DNA of 64,000 nt, from NCBI GenBank assembly GCA_033002965.1, contig JAURVB010013801.1, forward strand, positions 62,001 through 126,000, read 5' to 3'. The notes beneath the pieces are model-generated. The model was not told the origin of the DNA, did no database searches, and saw nothing but the letters and a program-made list of their open reading frames with translations. Within the stretch, counting starts at the first letter, position 1. Each line of letters begins with the position of its first letter. Below, in pieces: positions 24,285-36,596 of the stretch. The translations under genes and the position numbers were made by a program. The DNA is from Piper betle. Taxonomy: Eukaryota > Streptophyta > Magnoliopsida > Piperales > Piperaceae.

Positions 24285-25378
24285 CAGTTAACATTTAAGT
24301 TGTTCTCTTTCTTTTACAAATATGCAATATCATCTCGCTGAGTCCACATTTTCTTATTGCTTTTCAAAGTAAGTGCCCTTTCTGCTTTCCGCGGTTCAAT
24401 ATTCTTTTGTTTCCATCTATTTGTCATAATGAAGTTTGAAATATAATTTCATTGGAGAAATGACCTATAAAATTAGGTTGAATTCCATGAACTATCCTAA
24501 AGATAAAATTATGAAAAAAATTGGGAGGGCCCAATTGGCCTGTTTCTTGATCATTCCCCATGATAAATAAACCATCCTTTCAAGGGGGCTTCAATAACAC
24601 CGTACTCCAATCATTTTCTCGGCTGCTCATCACTGCCTCCAAGCCACAACATATTCATAGGATTCCCAGCTGAATGGGCCCAAATCAGGCCCGTAACAAA
24701 TGTCGGGTTCTATGCCCAGCAAGTGGCATAAAAGTCCAACAAAAAGCCCAGTCCCTGTTGGGCCACAAGGACGGAATGGCATTGGGATTATCCCGCCCAT
24801 GGGCCCGCCTTCTGACAGGGACAACCGGGTGTGATTCGGGTCCACCGTCAAATTGGATCCAAGCGTATCCGCTACAAGGGGATCAAAACATGCCATCGTC
24901 CTCCCCAGCCTCTAGTCCTGCCTGTCTTGTACTTCATGGAGTAGATCATTTCTCGACTAATTCCTCGTTTATTTTCTTTCTCATATAGCTCCAAAGTGGG
25001 TGCATAATAGGGAAGGTAAAATAGTGCATATTTTGAACAAATACGCAAGAGGATTATAATATAAGTGACATAATCATGAACCAATATAATTCTTCATCAA
25101 TAGCAATTCAAAAAAACCAAAGAGAACAGTGCATATGCAACATGTATACAAGAGAATAGATGTTTATTGATAGATTAGAGAAGCAAGAATAAGATGAGTA
25201 TATGTTTGCTAAAATTACAGACCTTGTGTTGAGCATATGAGAAGGCCGAGAGAGAGCTATACATGGTGGAGAAAAGTGTTGCTTTTAATATACCCCACTC
25301 ACAGTATAGATTTGATCACATGAAAGTTGGGATATTGGAGATATTGATCAATCCGTTTGGATTCTCAATTCTCAATTC
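24263..25378. other. Intergenic, no gene seen
   Basis: The left edge is an (AT)n tract. Open frames at 24630-24988 overlap on both strands and match nothing I recognise. The last part probably contains the 3' untranslated region of the minus-strand CDK-inhibitor gene. Confidence 0.5.
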
Positions 25379-25678
25379 TCAACCAGCGGGTTTGATCTTC
25401 TTGGCCACCCTCGGCGAAGACGTGGCGACGAAAATGGAAGTGAGATCGCGGGGAACGACGAAGAATCCATGCGATGGTTGCGCCAGTTTTCTCTTGAGGG
25501 GGCGCCGTTGCTTCTTGGGAGCAGGCGGGCAGATTAAAAGAGGCTTCAACACGCTATCTTCCGACTTGGGTGTCTTCACCTCTTCCACTTCTTGCTCTCC
25601 TTCCCCAACAAGGCTCTTCCCAGGCTTGGTCTTGATGGATTCGATTGGCGGAAATTGTGCAGCAACTTCCAGACCCAT
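25379..25678 (-). CDS. SMR: SIAMESE-related (SMR) cyclin-dependent kinase inhibitor
   Basis: Single-exon gene of 99 codons starting at the ATG at 25678 (MGLEVAAQFPPIES). In-frame codons upstream contain no other ATG. Two SMR-family blocks are clear: TPKSEDSVLKPLLICPPAPK at residues 36-55 (family pattern TPxSEE...CPPAPRK) and FFVVPRDLTSIF at residues 72-83 (family pattern FF.PPDLE..F, the cyclin-contact-like motif). A basic stretch (KKQRRPLKRK) lies between them and the C-terminus is lysine-rich, suggesting nuclear localisation. SMR proteins bind CDK-cyclin complexes and halt mitotic division, often promoting endoreduplication during development or stress. Small size and lack of introns are typical. 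The proline-proline of the second block is here VPR, a modest departure. Subfamily membership within SMR is not resolved. Confidence 0.85.
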   Translation of the reverse strand: MGLEVAAQFPPIESIKTKPGKSLVGEGEQEVEEVKTPKSEDSVLKPLLICPPAPKKQRRPLKRKLAQPSHGFFVVPRDLTSIFVATSSPRVAKKIKPAG

Positions 25679-28600
25679 GATTTGAAAATTGATGAGAACA
25701 AGGGGAGAAGAAGACAATTGAGCTAGAGAAAGATCAAGTAGCTTTGGTCAGAAGAGTCGCAGAGGGAGGGGAAGATAGATAAGGCAGAGGCGGTGATGGA
25801 GACCTTCTTGGTTGGCTGCCTCGAGGATGTGGATGGTGGGAGGAGCTTCAATATGAAGAAGGGAGGGAAGAAGGGTGGGGGATTAAGAAAGGCCAACCTG
25901 CTAGGATAAATGAACGAATGAGATACTTACAAGGTAACGAGGGGAACCAAAGAGGTGATGTATGATTGGTCTTATTCAACTTTGAAGGCAGCCTTTTAAT
26001 TCACGCTAGCTGTTCTTTGAGTGCGCTGGCCCTCGAATCGTCGTCCGCCCAATCCCAAATAATTCACGTCAAATCTATAAATAATAATCGATTAGCTTAA
26101 AAAACAATAATATTCTATCAGATTGGATCGCAAGGAAAATATACACTGTATTATGTACATTAATAGTTACTTATTCACGGTGCACTAATTATAAGATCTA
26201 TAGATCCGGTAACAAGTGATGGGTTCATTAGCTAAGGCAAGGTTGATCGAGTTGAGTGTGAGGGTACTACAAAAATGACTTTTTTCCTTTGTTTTCTTCA
26301 CGTCTTCTCTATGTCATTTTTTACCATGTAAAAAACTTATAGACTTAGTTTTATATATTTGGATATATTTGATGGTAAGTATGTACTAAATTTTAAAATT
26401 TTCTTCATTTCAAAAAAATGTTAATTAATCTTAAAATATGGAAAAAAATAGAGTACATAAAAGTGGGGTGGAGAAAAATTTTCTACATTTTTTGGGCATG
26501 GAAAAAGGTTTAAAAATTAACTTTTTATATTTAAAATCTTTTAAATATAAAACTAAATCTAAACTTTTTTTTACTTTAAAAATGGACGTGTAGAAGACGT
26601 TGTGAAATATTCTCCACTGTCTATTTTCTTTTGAAACGTGGAGAAAAATTTGTGGTGGGTTGTGTGTTGGACTAGGGTTCTTAAAATATAACATATAGCA
26701 ATATCTGATCGATTACACATTTGAAAATATATTCTTTTATTTTACTATCAACGCTTCGAATTATGCATATCTTCGAAATCCTCATCCGCCCGTCTTTGGC
26801 TTACTCGCAATTACAGAATGAAAATATATTTCTAGCAAATAAAAATCTGACCGGTAGATGGTCATGGTTTGGTCAAATTGTCCGTTATTTAGTTTGAAGT
26901 AGATGGGATAAAAGGTGCCGAGGGCATTTGTGCAGTTGACTCTGTGGGTATCCAATGGTAGTTGTATATTATGCTGGGCAGTTGCTGGTAGTTTTTTACC
27001 GGCATGGATTTGAGTGTTGCGGTACGTAACATTGTAAGTTTGCAGCAGCTATTCCATGCTTGTTTCAGCAGCCATTAGTTTGTTGTTTCTCTTGTTAAAT
27101 TCGCCCCTTTATTAATGCTGGAAATTAGTAACCATTAATTGTGTAATTGGTGTATGAAACATGTCAAATGAATATTGGAAGAATTGAGCAAGTTCAACTT
27201 GTGGGTGGTTGGGCATATATCTCGCCGGGCAAGGAGGCAGCAAAAGCTGCCGTAATCACATGGGTTATGTTGGGTGTGAGTGCCATTGCTTCTGCTGTTG
27301 ATTATGAAGAACACAAAAGAAGATGATGAACACATTAATTTACTGCTGATTAGTTAATTAATCTCTCTGGAAAGGATGTCCAATTATGAAAACCGTACCC
27401 AAAGAACATTTGTTTGCCAATGTTCACTATCATATATACAGATCCGCATGTGCTTTTTTACTACATGTGTTTGAGAAGTGTATGCATATGTCAGGTGGCA
27501 ACAAGCCAGTTCGATTTTATCTGATGTCATTTAATTAGTAAGTTGGGCCGATTCTGAAGCAGAACTAAAATGTTGAAATTTTAATGATAAATTGAAGTGT
27601 CTCTTATTATAACATTTTGTTGTACATATTTTCTTTTCGATATCACCAAAAATTCAATATTTCAAGCTCACATGATCATGTAAATTTGTTTAAATCTGGC
27701 TGCAAAAAAACCTTTTAGGTCGTTCGACCTAATTGTAAGACTTAGATGTCTCAACTCATGTCTATAAGACTTTTCATCTCCAAATTCCATCATTGGGTCC
27801 CCCAAGTAAATGATGTATTTATTTTTAATATAACAAATTGAGATATCATAATTGCCAAATCAGAAATTAGTTTAGATTTCAAAAATAAAATTTCCATGTA
27901 AATTAGGCAAAACAAGAATATCGGTTGCCCAAATGAATTTGACATGAATTCAAATCAACTCCAGTAATAATAATCTCACTCAAATGCAAAATCGGACCGA
28001 GTTTGAACTAAACAAAATTGGCCTTAATTTGTCCCTCCTAAAATTAGGGTTCTCTATTAAATCATAGTTCTTTCAGGCCTTGTAGAATATTACGATGGCT
28101 TAACATCAATGATAGACTTTATAAAAGAGTTTTCTCCATCTCTCCCAATTCCATCAACTGGCCCCGCCCCAGAATTAACTAAAAGTTCTCCTTTAATTCA
28201 TATGTTGAATGTCACATGAAAAGAGATCGTAAAACGAGAAATATGGTCGTCTCCCCCTCATTCACATGCATTCTTTACCAACTTTTCTTTTTCTACATAT
28301 CAATTAACACTTAACAGGGAAGCTTCATGTGAGGTCCTGTGTGGACCAAACTCGTGTCACACCTCATTTTGATGCCACTCTTTCTTTGGACGCAACCATG
28401 CAAGAAAAGCAAGCTATCTCCACAGAGGCATGTTGTTGAAAATCTGATTACGACTATGCAACCATCCCAACTAGAAATAGGAAGGTGGCTGTAAACGTAC
28501 ACTGCAAGAAAATGAAAGAGATGCAGATCCAAGCAATGGATACATCGATCACACTTTTTAAAGATGTATGATTAGCTGTTAAAGGAAGAACCGAAAGGGA

Positions 28601-31600
28601 TTGGATTTAGCAAGGAATTAATGCTACATGGGACTCCCCTCTTTAGGTCCATAGCTATTTGTCATCAAAGAATGATACAAAAGTGAAACTCATAAGCGTT
28701 AGTTTGACAGTGTGCCTACTCTTGTAAGTCAGATCAAGAGAAATTACGAGACAGATCATCAAGATTTTACATTTTGACTCGGCAGTTCACCTAGCCGACT
28801 CGGCGAGTTTTAAAACTCCGAATGCACAAGACCATCGGGAACCTCCAAATCCAATCTTAGATCCCATTATAAGAATGCGAACAGTATTTTCAAGGATATA
28901 ATAATCTGAATTATCACATACATATTTGGCTACCAGCGGATACAATTAACCCGAAGGGTACTGGTTCAAACATCATGCATTGGCATCTTTTGCAGTTCTA
29001 GAAATGAAGCAAACAAACTACCCACAATTGAATATTCACGTTTGCCTATTTGCCTAATAGCTAGCACTGGCCATTATATTGAACGGGCCAGTGAACAGTG
29101 AGCAGTTTTGGTTTATGCGAAGAACAGCTCACATGCAACCACCCTCGTTAAGCACATGGACGAGCATCTTGAAAGCTACAAGAGAATTGATTTTTCGTGG
29201 GTGTTGATGTTCACTTGGCCATCTACGTTCAATGTTGGGTATGTCCTACACTAATCCTTCTTTTAAAAAATCATATTACAATTACTGTAGATTGATACTT
29301 TAAGGAGATTTGATATGTCGCTTAACTAATATTGTCACTTTATATAGTTGTATATCAAAATATACAATTAGTGATAAAAATCCATGAAGCAAATTTCTAT
29401 ATGTAAGCTGACGATAATCATTCTAATCTTGCAGATATAAATTCACTAATGGGAATATGCATATATATAATAATTAGGTGGCTGGCCATGCATGACAGGT
29501 AGTACTTGAACAAAATTCTTATTATCTTCCCAAAAAAGAGACATATATTCTTACCCTACACCATTGAATGATCCGAGCCCAATAAAAGGAGCAAAGGCGA
29601 GTAACCTAAGATCTATATTATAAACCGTTCTCTCCCTTGTGGCAGAGGAACAAAGAGGAAGAATCTTTATGGGAACGAATTGTAAATTGAAGCAAGCACA
29701 TGATCATCACAGTACTGGCAATTTGCGTAATTTTAATGGAGGGTAGGTGCTGTGTCAACGTAGGCAATCGAAGAAGCCAAGCATGTAACATGGCAGGGTC
29801 TGGAAGGAAATGCGCAAAGAAGCAAAGAGCAACAAAAACCCAGAATGAATTATCGTCAATCTTTACTAGTTCAACCAAACTTCAATCGTAGAAACGAAAC
29901 TCTTAGCATTTATTAACATCCCAACTGATATCCATATTAGATATAAGATTATTCTCACACTCCTCCATACTTATAAATTGGTTAAAAATTAAGTAATTAG
30001 TTTTTTTAATCGCTTCTTGGGTTGGGCTTTTAATAGATGTCTACCACTGATGGGCTTGTCACTCTTGGGCATTTTGAGGTCCCCTTGTAACTGCCATCAG
30101 AAGTCTTCACAAGTCTTTGCCCAGTCCCACCGTCAACCGAAATAGTGCAGTACAAGTCAAGACATGATCGGAGTTGGGGATATGACAATCCACGGAAAGA
30201 AATGTAATATGATTGGTGGGCATGTTTTTAATTTAGAATTGTAGGATGCTATTTTGTTAAAGTAGCTATGCATGGGGTAACCATATCATCGATTGTCAAA
30301 AGAAATATACATATATATCCTAAATTAAGTCATTTATCCCTTCCATAGATGACTAATTAAATGATAAGGGATGGAGGTGCTCCTGCAGTTTTATATTATT
30401 TGTATTATCCCTTACATGATTTAGCTTAAATACTCTTCATTAATTGCATATTTAGGCCTCTTTAAAGCGGCATATCACCTGTAATATTTTTTTATATAAA
30501 AAAACCTCCAAAAGGACAACTGTGAAATGAAGTCGACTCTAATGAGGCTACTAAAAATTATATATTAATTTTTCAGTACAGTAGATGATAGCTACTGTGA
30601 AATGACAAGGTGTTAGTATTCTATAAAAGACTTAAAATTGAAAATATATAACTCGTAATAAACTCTATATATTTTGATTAGATGAATTAAAATTTAAAAA
30701 GTCATGTTTAAAGAGTTTTTAAACTTAACTGAGAAGTAAAATAAAGGGAATCATATATAGATCGATCTGTTAATGTAGAATCGTCCTTGAAGTCCGAGTT
30801 CCATGAAAGTTATAATGTGGACCTACTCTACCGACGTCAGGAGTTTATCTCGCGCAGATGGCAATTTTGGTGTACAAAAGTACGGTGGGGCGCAGAAATA
30901 GAAAATCTTAAAACTAGTTCTCAATTTTCAAGTGCGAATAACATGTATTACTCCAGCAATATAAATTGTCAAGATTATAATATGCGTTTCTGTTCATCTA
31001 CTGGTAAGCATTAGAGAGAATAAGAGAGTAAATTTATTTACTCGATCTGATTAGCTTTTGGAACCTTGTTAGCAATTTGAATGATTTGAGAAAGAGATCT
31101 ACATGAATGGCGGTAGTTTTAATATAGCCATTATTTAAAATGGTCCTTGTCCAGATTTAGATCTGAGAGTTTCCATGCTTTTGAGGTCTGGATAGCAATC
31201 TGCCCAGCTCTTTCCATGGAGGTCTTCAATAAGGACGAACTGTGATTCCTGTGGGGTTCGCAGTAACCTTATAATTTGAAATTTGATAAGACAGAAACGA
31301 CATATATATGTCTCGTTTGAGATATATATGGTGAACTTAATATTCAACCTGTCCTTGGTAATGTATAGGAAATATTAGCACGGCCACATCTACATGCATC
31401 TTGGTCGAAAATATGATGCATCATCTTGTTGAGGACATAAGAGTCAACTTCGCACACTACAAATTTCATAATATTTTTTCCCTATTTCAAGAAAACCTAG
31501 TGGCCTGTATAGACTTTGTTTCATTAATAAACTCTAATTAAACGAAGAAAATAGGTTTATAATGATATATTATTTTTATTTTCTTGTATGTTATTGAATC

Positions 31601-31853
31601 TTCTATTTTTCATTACAACAAGACTTTTTTATTTCCCTTTTTCTACGGCGGAGGAGAAAAGTTTTCATTTTTCTTTAGAATCAAATACACTTAAATTAAC
31701 TAGACTCATGAACCCTAGGAAAATAATTCCGCTGATAAAATTTCTTAAACAAGGGTAGATTGTACGATTCTCCACTATTACAGTCAATCACATATCCAAT
31801 ATTTACTGATATGAGATCAAGTTTGAAATCTCTTCAAATTGTTGATGGTCTGG

Positions 31854-31888
<35 letters not shown>

Positions 31889-32848
31889 ACATTAATATCT
31901 AATACATATAACTAGGCAAGGTATATAATATATGTATCTGCAAAGTTTCCTTGTGGATTATTAATAGCAAATACATATGTACTTGGCCTGGTTAATTAAA
32001 AATAAAATTAGGTAACACGCATGGGGCATATTTTGATGATTAAACTCTGTACTTAACTAGTCATGGAATATGATCGAGCGAAGAGATACTGTAGCCTAGG
32101 AAGGGCACAAACACGCGAGTTATCAGATCCCAAGGAGATAAAAACAATGTTGAAGGAAACGTACTAAAGTTAAGAAGCCTTATTAATTTCGATCACCATA
32201 ACACACGTATACCATGCATGTACATACACCCCGATGTACATCCCGTTTCGCTTCAACCGAGGCTCAAATGAATATCAGCGGGGTGTGGATAAACAATGTT
32301 TGACACGCATCTCTTCGGATATATCAGAAAAAATTAAATGGGATTTGACATTGAAAAACTTATTGGCGTTGCCAGTTTATATGGTTCTAATATTAGTGAG
32401 ATATTCTAATATGTCAACTTTGAGTCACATGGGGAGGAGAGGAATCCTATGAGGATAAGATGAAACATTGGGACAGAGCAGGCCCTCCATATAGATGGAT
32501 CACCAGTGGCTGTTTGCAACTTTGATGATTTGAAACACTATACTTATGTGCATTTGAATTGAGATAAGTCCTGATTATCTCCAAGAAAAGTAGATTGCGA
32601 AGCGTCCTCCTCTCATCCTAATATGCGACGCATAATGTTTTTTGTTTTTTACGTGATTGATATTAACTTAAGATCTATATGATTATAATTGGCAGAACTT
32701 ATAGTATTCTGATGTCTTTCCCGAGTCTCTATTTCCAGCTAGATTTCCTTCCAATTCAATTATCCAAATTAAATACTTGTTGATAGTGAAGTCAAGGAAA
32801 TTAATCAGATGGCTAAACCAAAAGTTTGATATTTGAAAGTGCAATGTG
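25679..32848. other. Long intergenic region, no gene seen
   Basis: The first ~250 bases are the probable 5' leader and promoter of the minus-strand SMR gene. Beyond that the DNA is AT-rich with scattered short frames, none with a recognisable domain. A (TA)n tract lies at about 31857-31884. A small frame at 29700-29891 begins with a hydrophobic stretch and has a few cysteines but has no family match I can name and an equally long frame opposite it, so I do not call it a gene. Confidence 0.5.
26290..26645 (-). repeat. Unclassified dispersed repeat, copy 2
   Basis: Reverse complement shares ordered blocks with 22765-22950: an ACGTCTTCTACACG block, AGTTAATTTTTAAAC, and CATATTTTAAGATTAA. Its plus-strand left side (CTTCACGTCTTCTCTATG near 26297) resembles the complement of its right side, so it may be a small inverted-repeat element. 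Confidence 0.35.
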
Positions 32849-33378
32849 TGTTGGAGCCGGATGCAAAAGGAGGAAGGAGTGGCTTCCCGATGCATGAGCG
32901 CTCGGACGTACATGCTCCGTCCGCTCAAGCGTTCGGGTCGTTGAAAATTTTCTTTTTGCTTAAACCAGAAAGTGAATGCTCAAGCGCAATGGATTTGGGC
33001 ACTCAAGTGCCACCGATGCAAACGTGACGGGGGTTAAGTGGGTTCTCCACGTTTTGGACGGTGTTCTGTGTATTTAAGTTATTAATTATTCATTTCTTCA
33101 CGATACAATATGGGTAACCTATTTTTGTACAAGAATTAAGGTTCCAAGGTGCTAGAAGATGATTTTCTTCTATGGTTGAGAGAGGGAAAAAGTTGTATTA
33201 TAAACAGTGATTTATAATTCTTTTTCATAAGAAATTTTCTATCCGTGGTTTTTTACCAATGAGTTTGGGGTTTTTCCATGTTAATTTTTCTGATATCTTT
33301 ATTTTCAATGTTTTGTTTCGTTGCTTGATTATGGATGATTATCTTATCACACGCTTTTGTATGTGATCTACTCCAACA
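32849..33378 (+). repeat. 5' LTR of the copia element
   Basis: It begins TGTTGGAGCC and ends ACTCCAACA. It shares long blocks with the 3' LTR, for example GTGTATTTAAGTTATT and TGGGTTCTCCA. The shared TATTTAA is a plausible TATA element of the LTR promoter. Confidence 0.85.
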
Positions 33379-33380
33379 AT

Positions 33381-33392
33381 TGGTATTAAAAT
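33381..33392 (+). other. Degenerate primer-binding site
   Basis: TGGTATTAAAAT starts two bases after the 5' LTR. The usual copia primer site complementary to initiator tRNA-Met is TGGTATCAGAGC; seven of the first eight bases agree here. Confidence 0.6.
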
Positions 33393-33455
33393 GTTTGTTA
33401 ATTTTATAGGACTGACTACATAAAAGGGTTAAAGGCATCCTTTTAAATCTCTTTT

Positions 33456-36337
33456 ATGAATCTAATTAGTCGAGAGTTTAATTTAGAAGAGAGGGTGTTG
33501 GGTGCCATTCACACAAATCTCTCCGATAAAATTGATTATAGTAATTTACATATAAAGTTTTCATTTATTTTATTAGGAAAATTAGAAAGTAGTTATATTA
33601 TAAAATTCTTGATTGGTACAGCCTTAAGTGGCAGTTGTATTATTTGAAGATGTGTGATTCTAAAAAGACATAGAGGATGATAAAGCATGCATGGTTATTA
33701 ACTATCTGAATTCGGTATATGAACCGGTTGCAAAAACTTTGTTGTATAATAAGGATTATATTAAATTTGATGACCTTTTTGCAACTTTATTGTTTGAAGA
33801 ATTAATGACTAAGGACAAGAATGAGATAAAAGAATGATGAGGATAATCTTGATATAGATACACATCCCGGGAATAAGGGGAAAGTCTTTTAGAAAAGGAG
33901 TGGAAGCAAGGGGAAGGACAAGCCTGATAAGGAAAAGTTGTTTGATATTTTTATAAGGAGGGTCACTTCAAGAAAAACTATAATAAGAGAAAACAAGATA
34001 TAGAGAAAAATGAAGGTAGAAGAATTGATCAAACTGGTGTAGTTGATTCTAATGCTGATGATGGGGATCTACTTAATATCCACATCTGGTGCAAACAATG
34101 GTGATGATAGTTGGATTTTGCATTTTGAATGTTCATTTCATATGTATCCAAATAAGGAGTTGTTACATGATTATCAAGTTTTTGACAGGGGTTTAATTCT
34201 GATGGGAAACAAATTTCCTTGAAAGATTGTTGGAATTTGATCTATGAGAATCAGAATATTTGATGGTATGATCCAGGCACTGACTGATGTGAAGAATGTG
34301 CGAGAATTGAGTTAAAATCTGATTCCATTGGGTTGTTTGAACATTGATGGATGTAGAGTTGTTATGTCAGAGGGAGTTCTCAAGGTTACCAAGGGGTCAT
34401 CATTGATCATAAAAGACTAGGAAAATAAAAATTTGTACATGTTATAGGGGCACACAATTGTCTGTGTTGTTGTAGTATTTGACTTTAAGGACACAGATAA
34501 CACTTTGTTCTAGTAGATGAGATTAGGTCATATGAGTGGGAAGGACATGATTGAACTGCATGGTAGGAATTTATTTATTAAAGGGTTTAAAGGCATGTCA
34601 TCTCAACTTCTGCAAGTATTTTGTTCTTGGCAATTAAGGAAAGATACAATTTTGATCACTTGCATCTTAGACTAGTAGTTTTGTCTTCGGGGCCAACATC
34701 TGTGAAATCTCATGGTAGCACTACCAATTTTATTACTTCCCTAGATGATTTTTCTAGGAAGATTTTGGCATACTTCATGAAGCGTAAGGATAAAACTTTC
34801 TCCATGTTTAAATAGTGGAAAGTAGAAGTGAAAATCAAATTAGGAAGAAGTTTAAGTATTTGAGGTCTGATAATGGATGCGAGTAAGTCTATGGAGTTTA
34901 TTGATTTCTGTCAACAGGAAGGAGTAAGTCAACATTTCACATCATACACACTTCAACAAAACGGTATTGTTGAAAGGATGAACAAGACTTTACTGAAGAA
35001 GGTAAGGTGTATGAGGCTGAATGCAGGGTTGCCTAAGATATTGTAAGCTGAAACAATGAATATAATATGTTACATCATTAATAGGTCACCTCATGTTACA
35101 CTAGAAGGAAAAACTCTAAAAAATGTGGATAGGTAAACTGATTGACTATTCTGATTGTGAAAGTCTTTGGTTGTCTATGTTTTGTACATACATATGATAT
35201 ATAACGGTTTAAGCTCGAAGTCAATAGAGTATGTATTTCTTGTCAAGAAAGATGTGAAGGGCTTTAAACTGTGGGATGCAATATCAACTAAGGCTATAAT
35301 TAGTAGAAATGTTATCTTTAATGAGGAGTGCATATTGAAATCTTGTTGGTTGCATGTTGATCCAATGTAGGATAAGGTTGATGAGGATAGGAATATTGTT
35401 CCGGTGAAGCGAGATGTGGGAAATGCTTGTACAAAATTATCAATTGAGATAGAGCCTACTAAACCATCTCAGGAGGAAGCATCATCTAGTGGCGCTCTAA
35501 ATGAGCAGACCTTTTCCTTAACTAGGGACCGAAAAAGGAGGGAGATACATCCTCTAGTCTGATTAGGGTTTGAGGACGGTGACACTTTTGCTTTGATGGT
35601 AGGGAGTGGTGATCCAACTTCTTATAAGGAAGTCATATATAACAAGGAATCAAGCCGATGGATGACGACAATGATGGAAGAACTCAAGTCTCTTTACAAA
35701 AGAAAGGGAGACAATATGTTGCAAATGAATGTTTCAAAAAAGGAAGTAATTTTGAGAAAGATGGGGAAAAATATAAAACTCGGTTAGTAGCAAAGGGCTA
35801 TGCTCAATGAGAGGGTGAAGACTAATATGAAATATTTTACCAGTGGTTAAACATATATCAATATGAGTGATTTTAACATTGGTGACAATATGTGATCTTG
35901 AACTGGAACAGTTTGATGTGAAAACAACATTTTTTCATGGAGATTTGGAGGAGCGGATCTTCATGCATCAACTTGAGGGCTTTAAAGAATATGACAAAGA
36001 ATATATGGTGTGCAAATTGAAGACATCACTGTATGGTTTGAAACAGTCTCCTCACCAGCGCTATAAAAGGTTTGATATTTTTATAATTAAGGTTGGATGT
36101 ACTCGGTCTAAATATAATAGTTGTGTTTATTTTAGAGTACTTAGTGATATATCATATATTTATTTGTTATTTTATGTTGATGATATGCTGATTGTTACTA
36201 AGAATTTGGTTGAAGTGAACAAAATCAAGGCCCAATTCTCAATGGAATTTGACATGAAATATGTAAGTGAGGTCAAAAAAATTATGGGCATGAAGATTAT
36301 ATGGGACAAGAAGGCTAAAAAATTGTGGTTGTCATAG
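33456..36337 (+). pseudogene. Copia gag-protease-integrase-RT remnant
   Basis: Blocks in several frames, broken by many stops. A gag segment lies near 33690-33840 (VINYLNSVYEPVAKTLLY). A zinc-knuckle relic near 33945-33990 has lost its cysteines (KEGHFKKNYN). A protease segment near 34110 reads WILHFECS where the family has the catalytic WILDSGCS, so the active site is gone. Integrase blocks appear near 34525-34590 (GHMSGKDMIEL) and 34920-35090 (QQNGIVERMNKTLL). The RT domain at 35867-36337 retains the catalytic FYVDD at 36170-36184. The element cannot encode a working polyprotein. Confidence 0.85.
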
Positions 36338-36596
36338 AGAAAGTATGTGGAGAAGGTTTTGCAAAGGTTTGGCATAGATAACACTAAAGTAGTGTCAATT
36401 CCTCTTGCTCAACACCTTAAATTTTCAGTGACTGTCTTCTACAACAACTGGTAATATAATAGAAATGCTAAAATTTTCTTATACACAAACACTTGGGTGT
36501 CTGTTGTATTCGATGGTTTGTATAATGCTAGATATCTCTCATGCTGCGAGTGTAGTTAGTAAATACATGATTAACTTAGGAAATGATCATTGAAAT

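Noticed and set aside
24630..24988. Overlapping frames of 88 and 104 codons
   Set aside because: Antisense to each other, with no known domain on either strand.
29700..29891. Small frame with a hydrophobic start and cysteines, possible secreted peptide
   Set aside because: No family match, no promoter or cleavage-site evidence, and an equally long frame runs opposite it.
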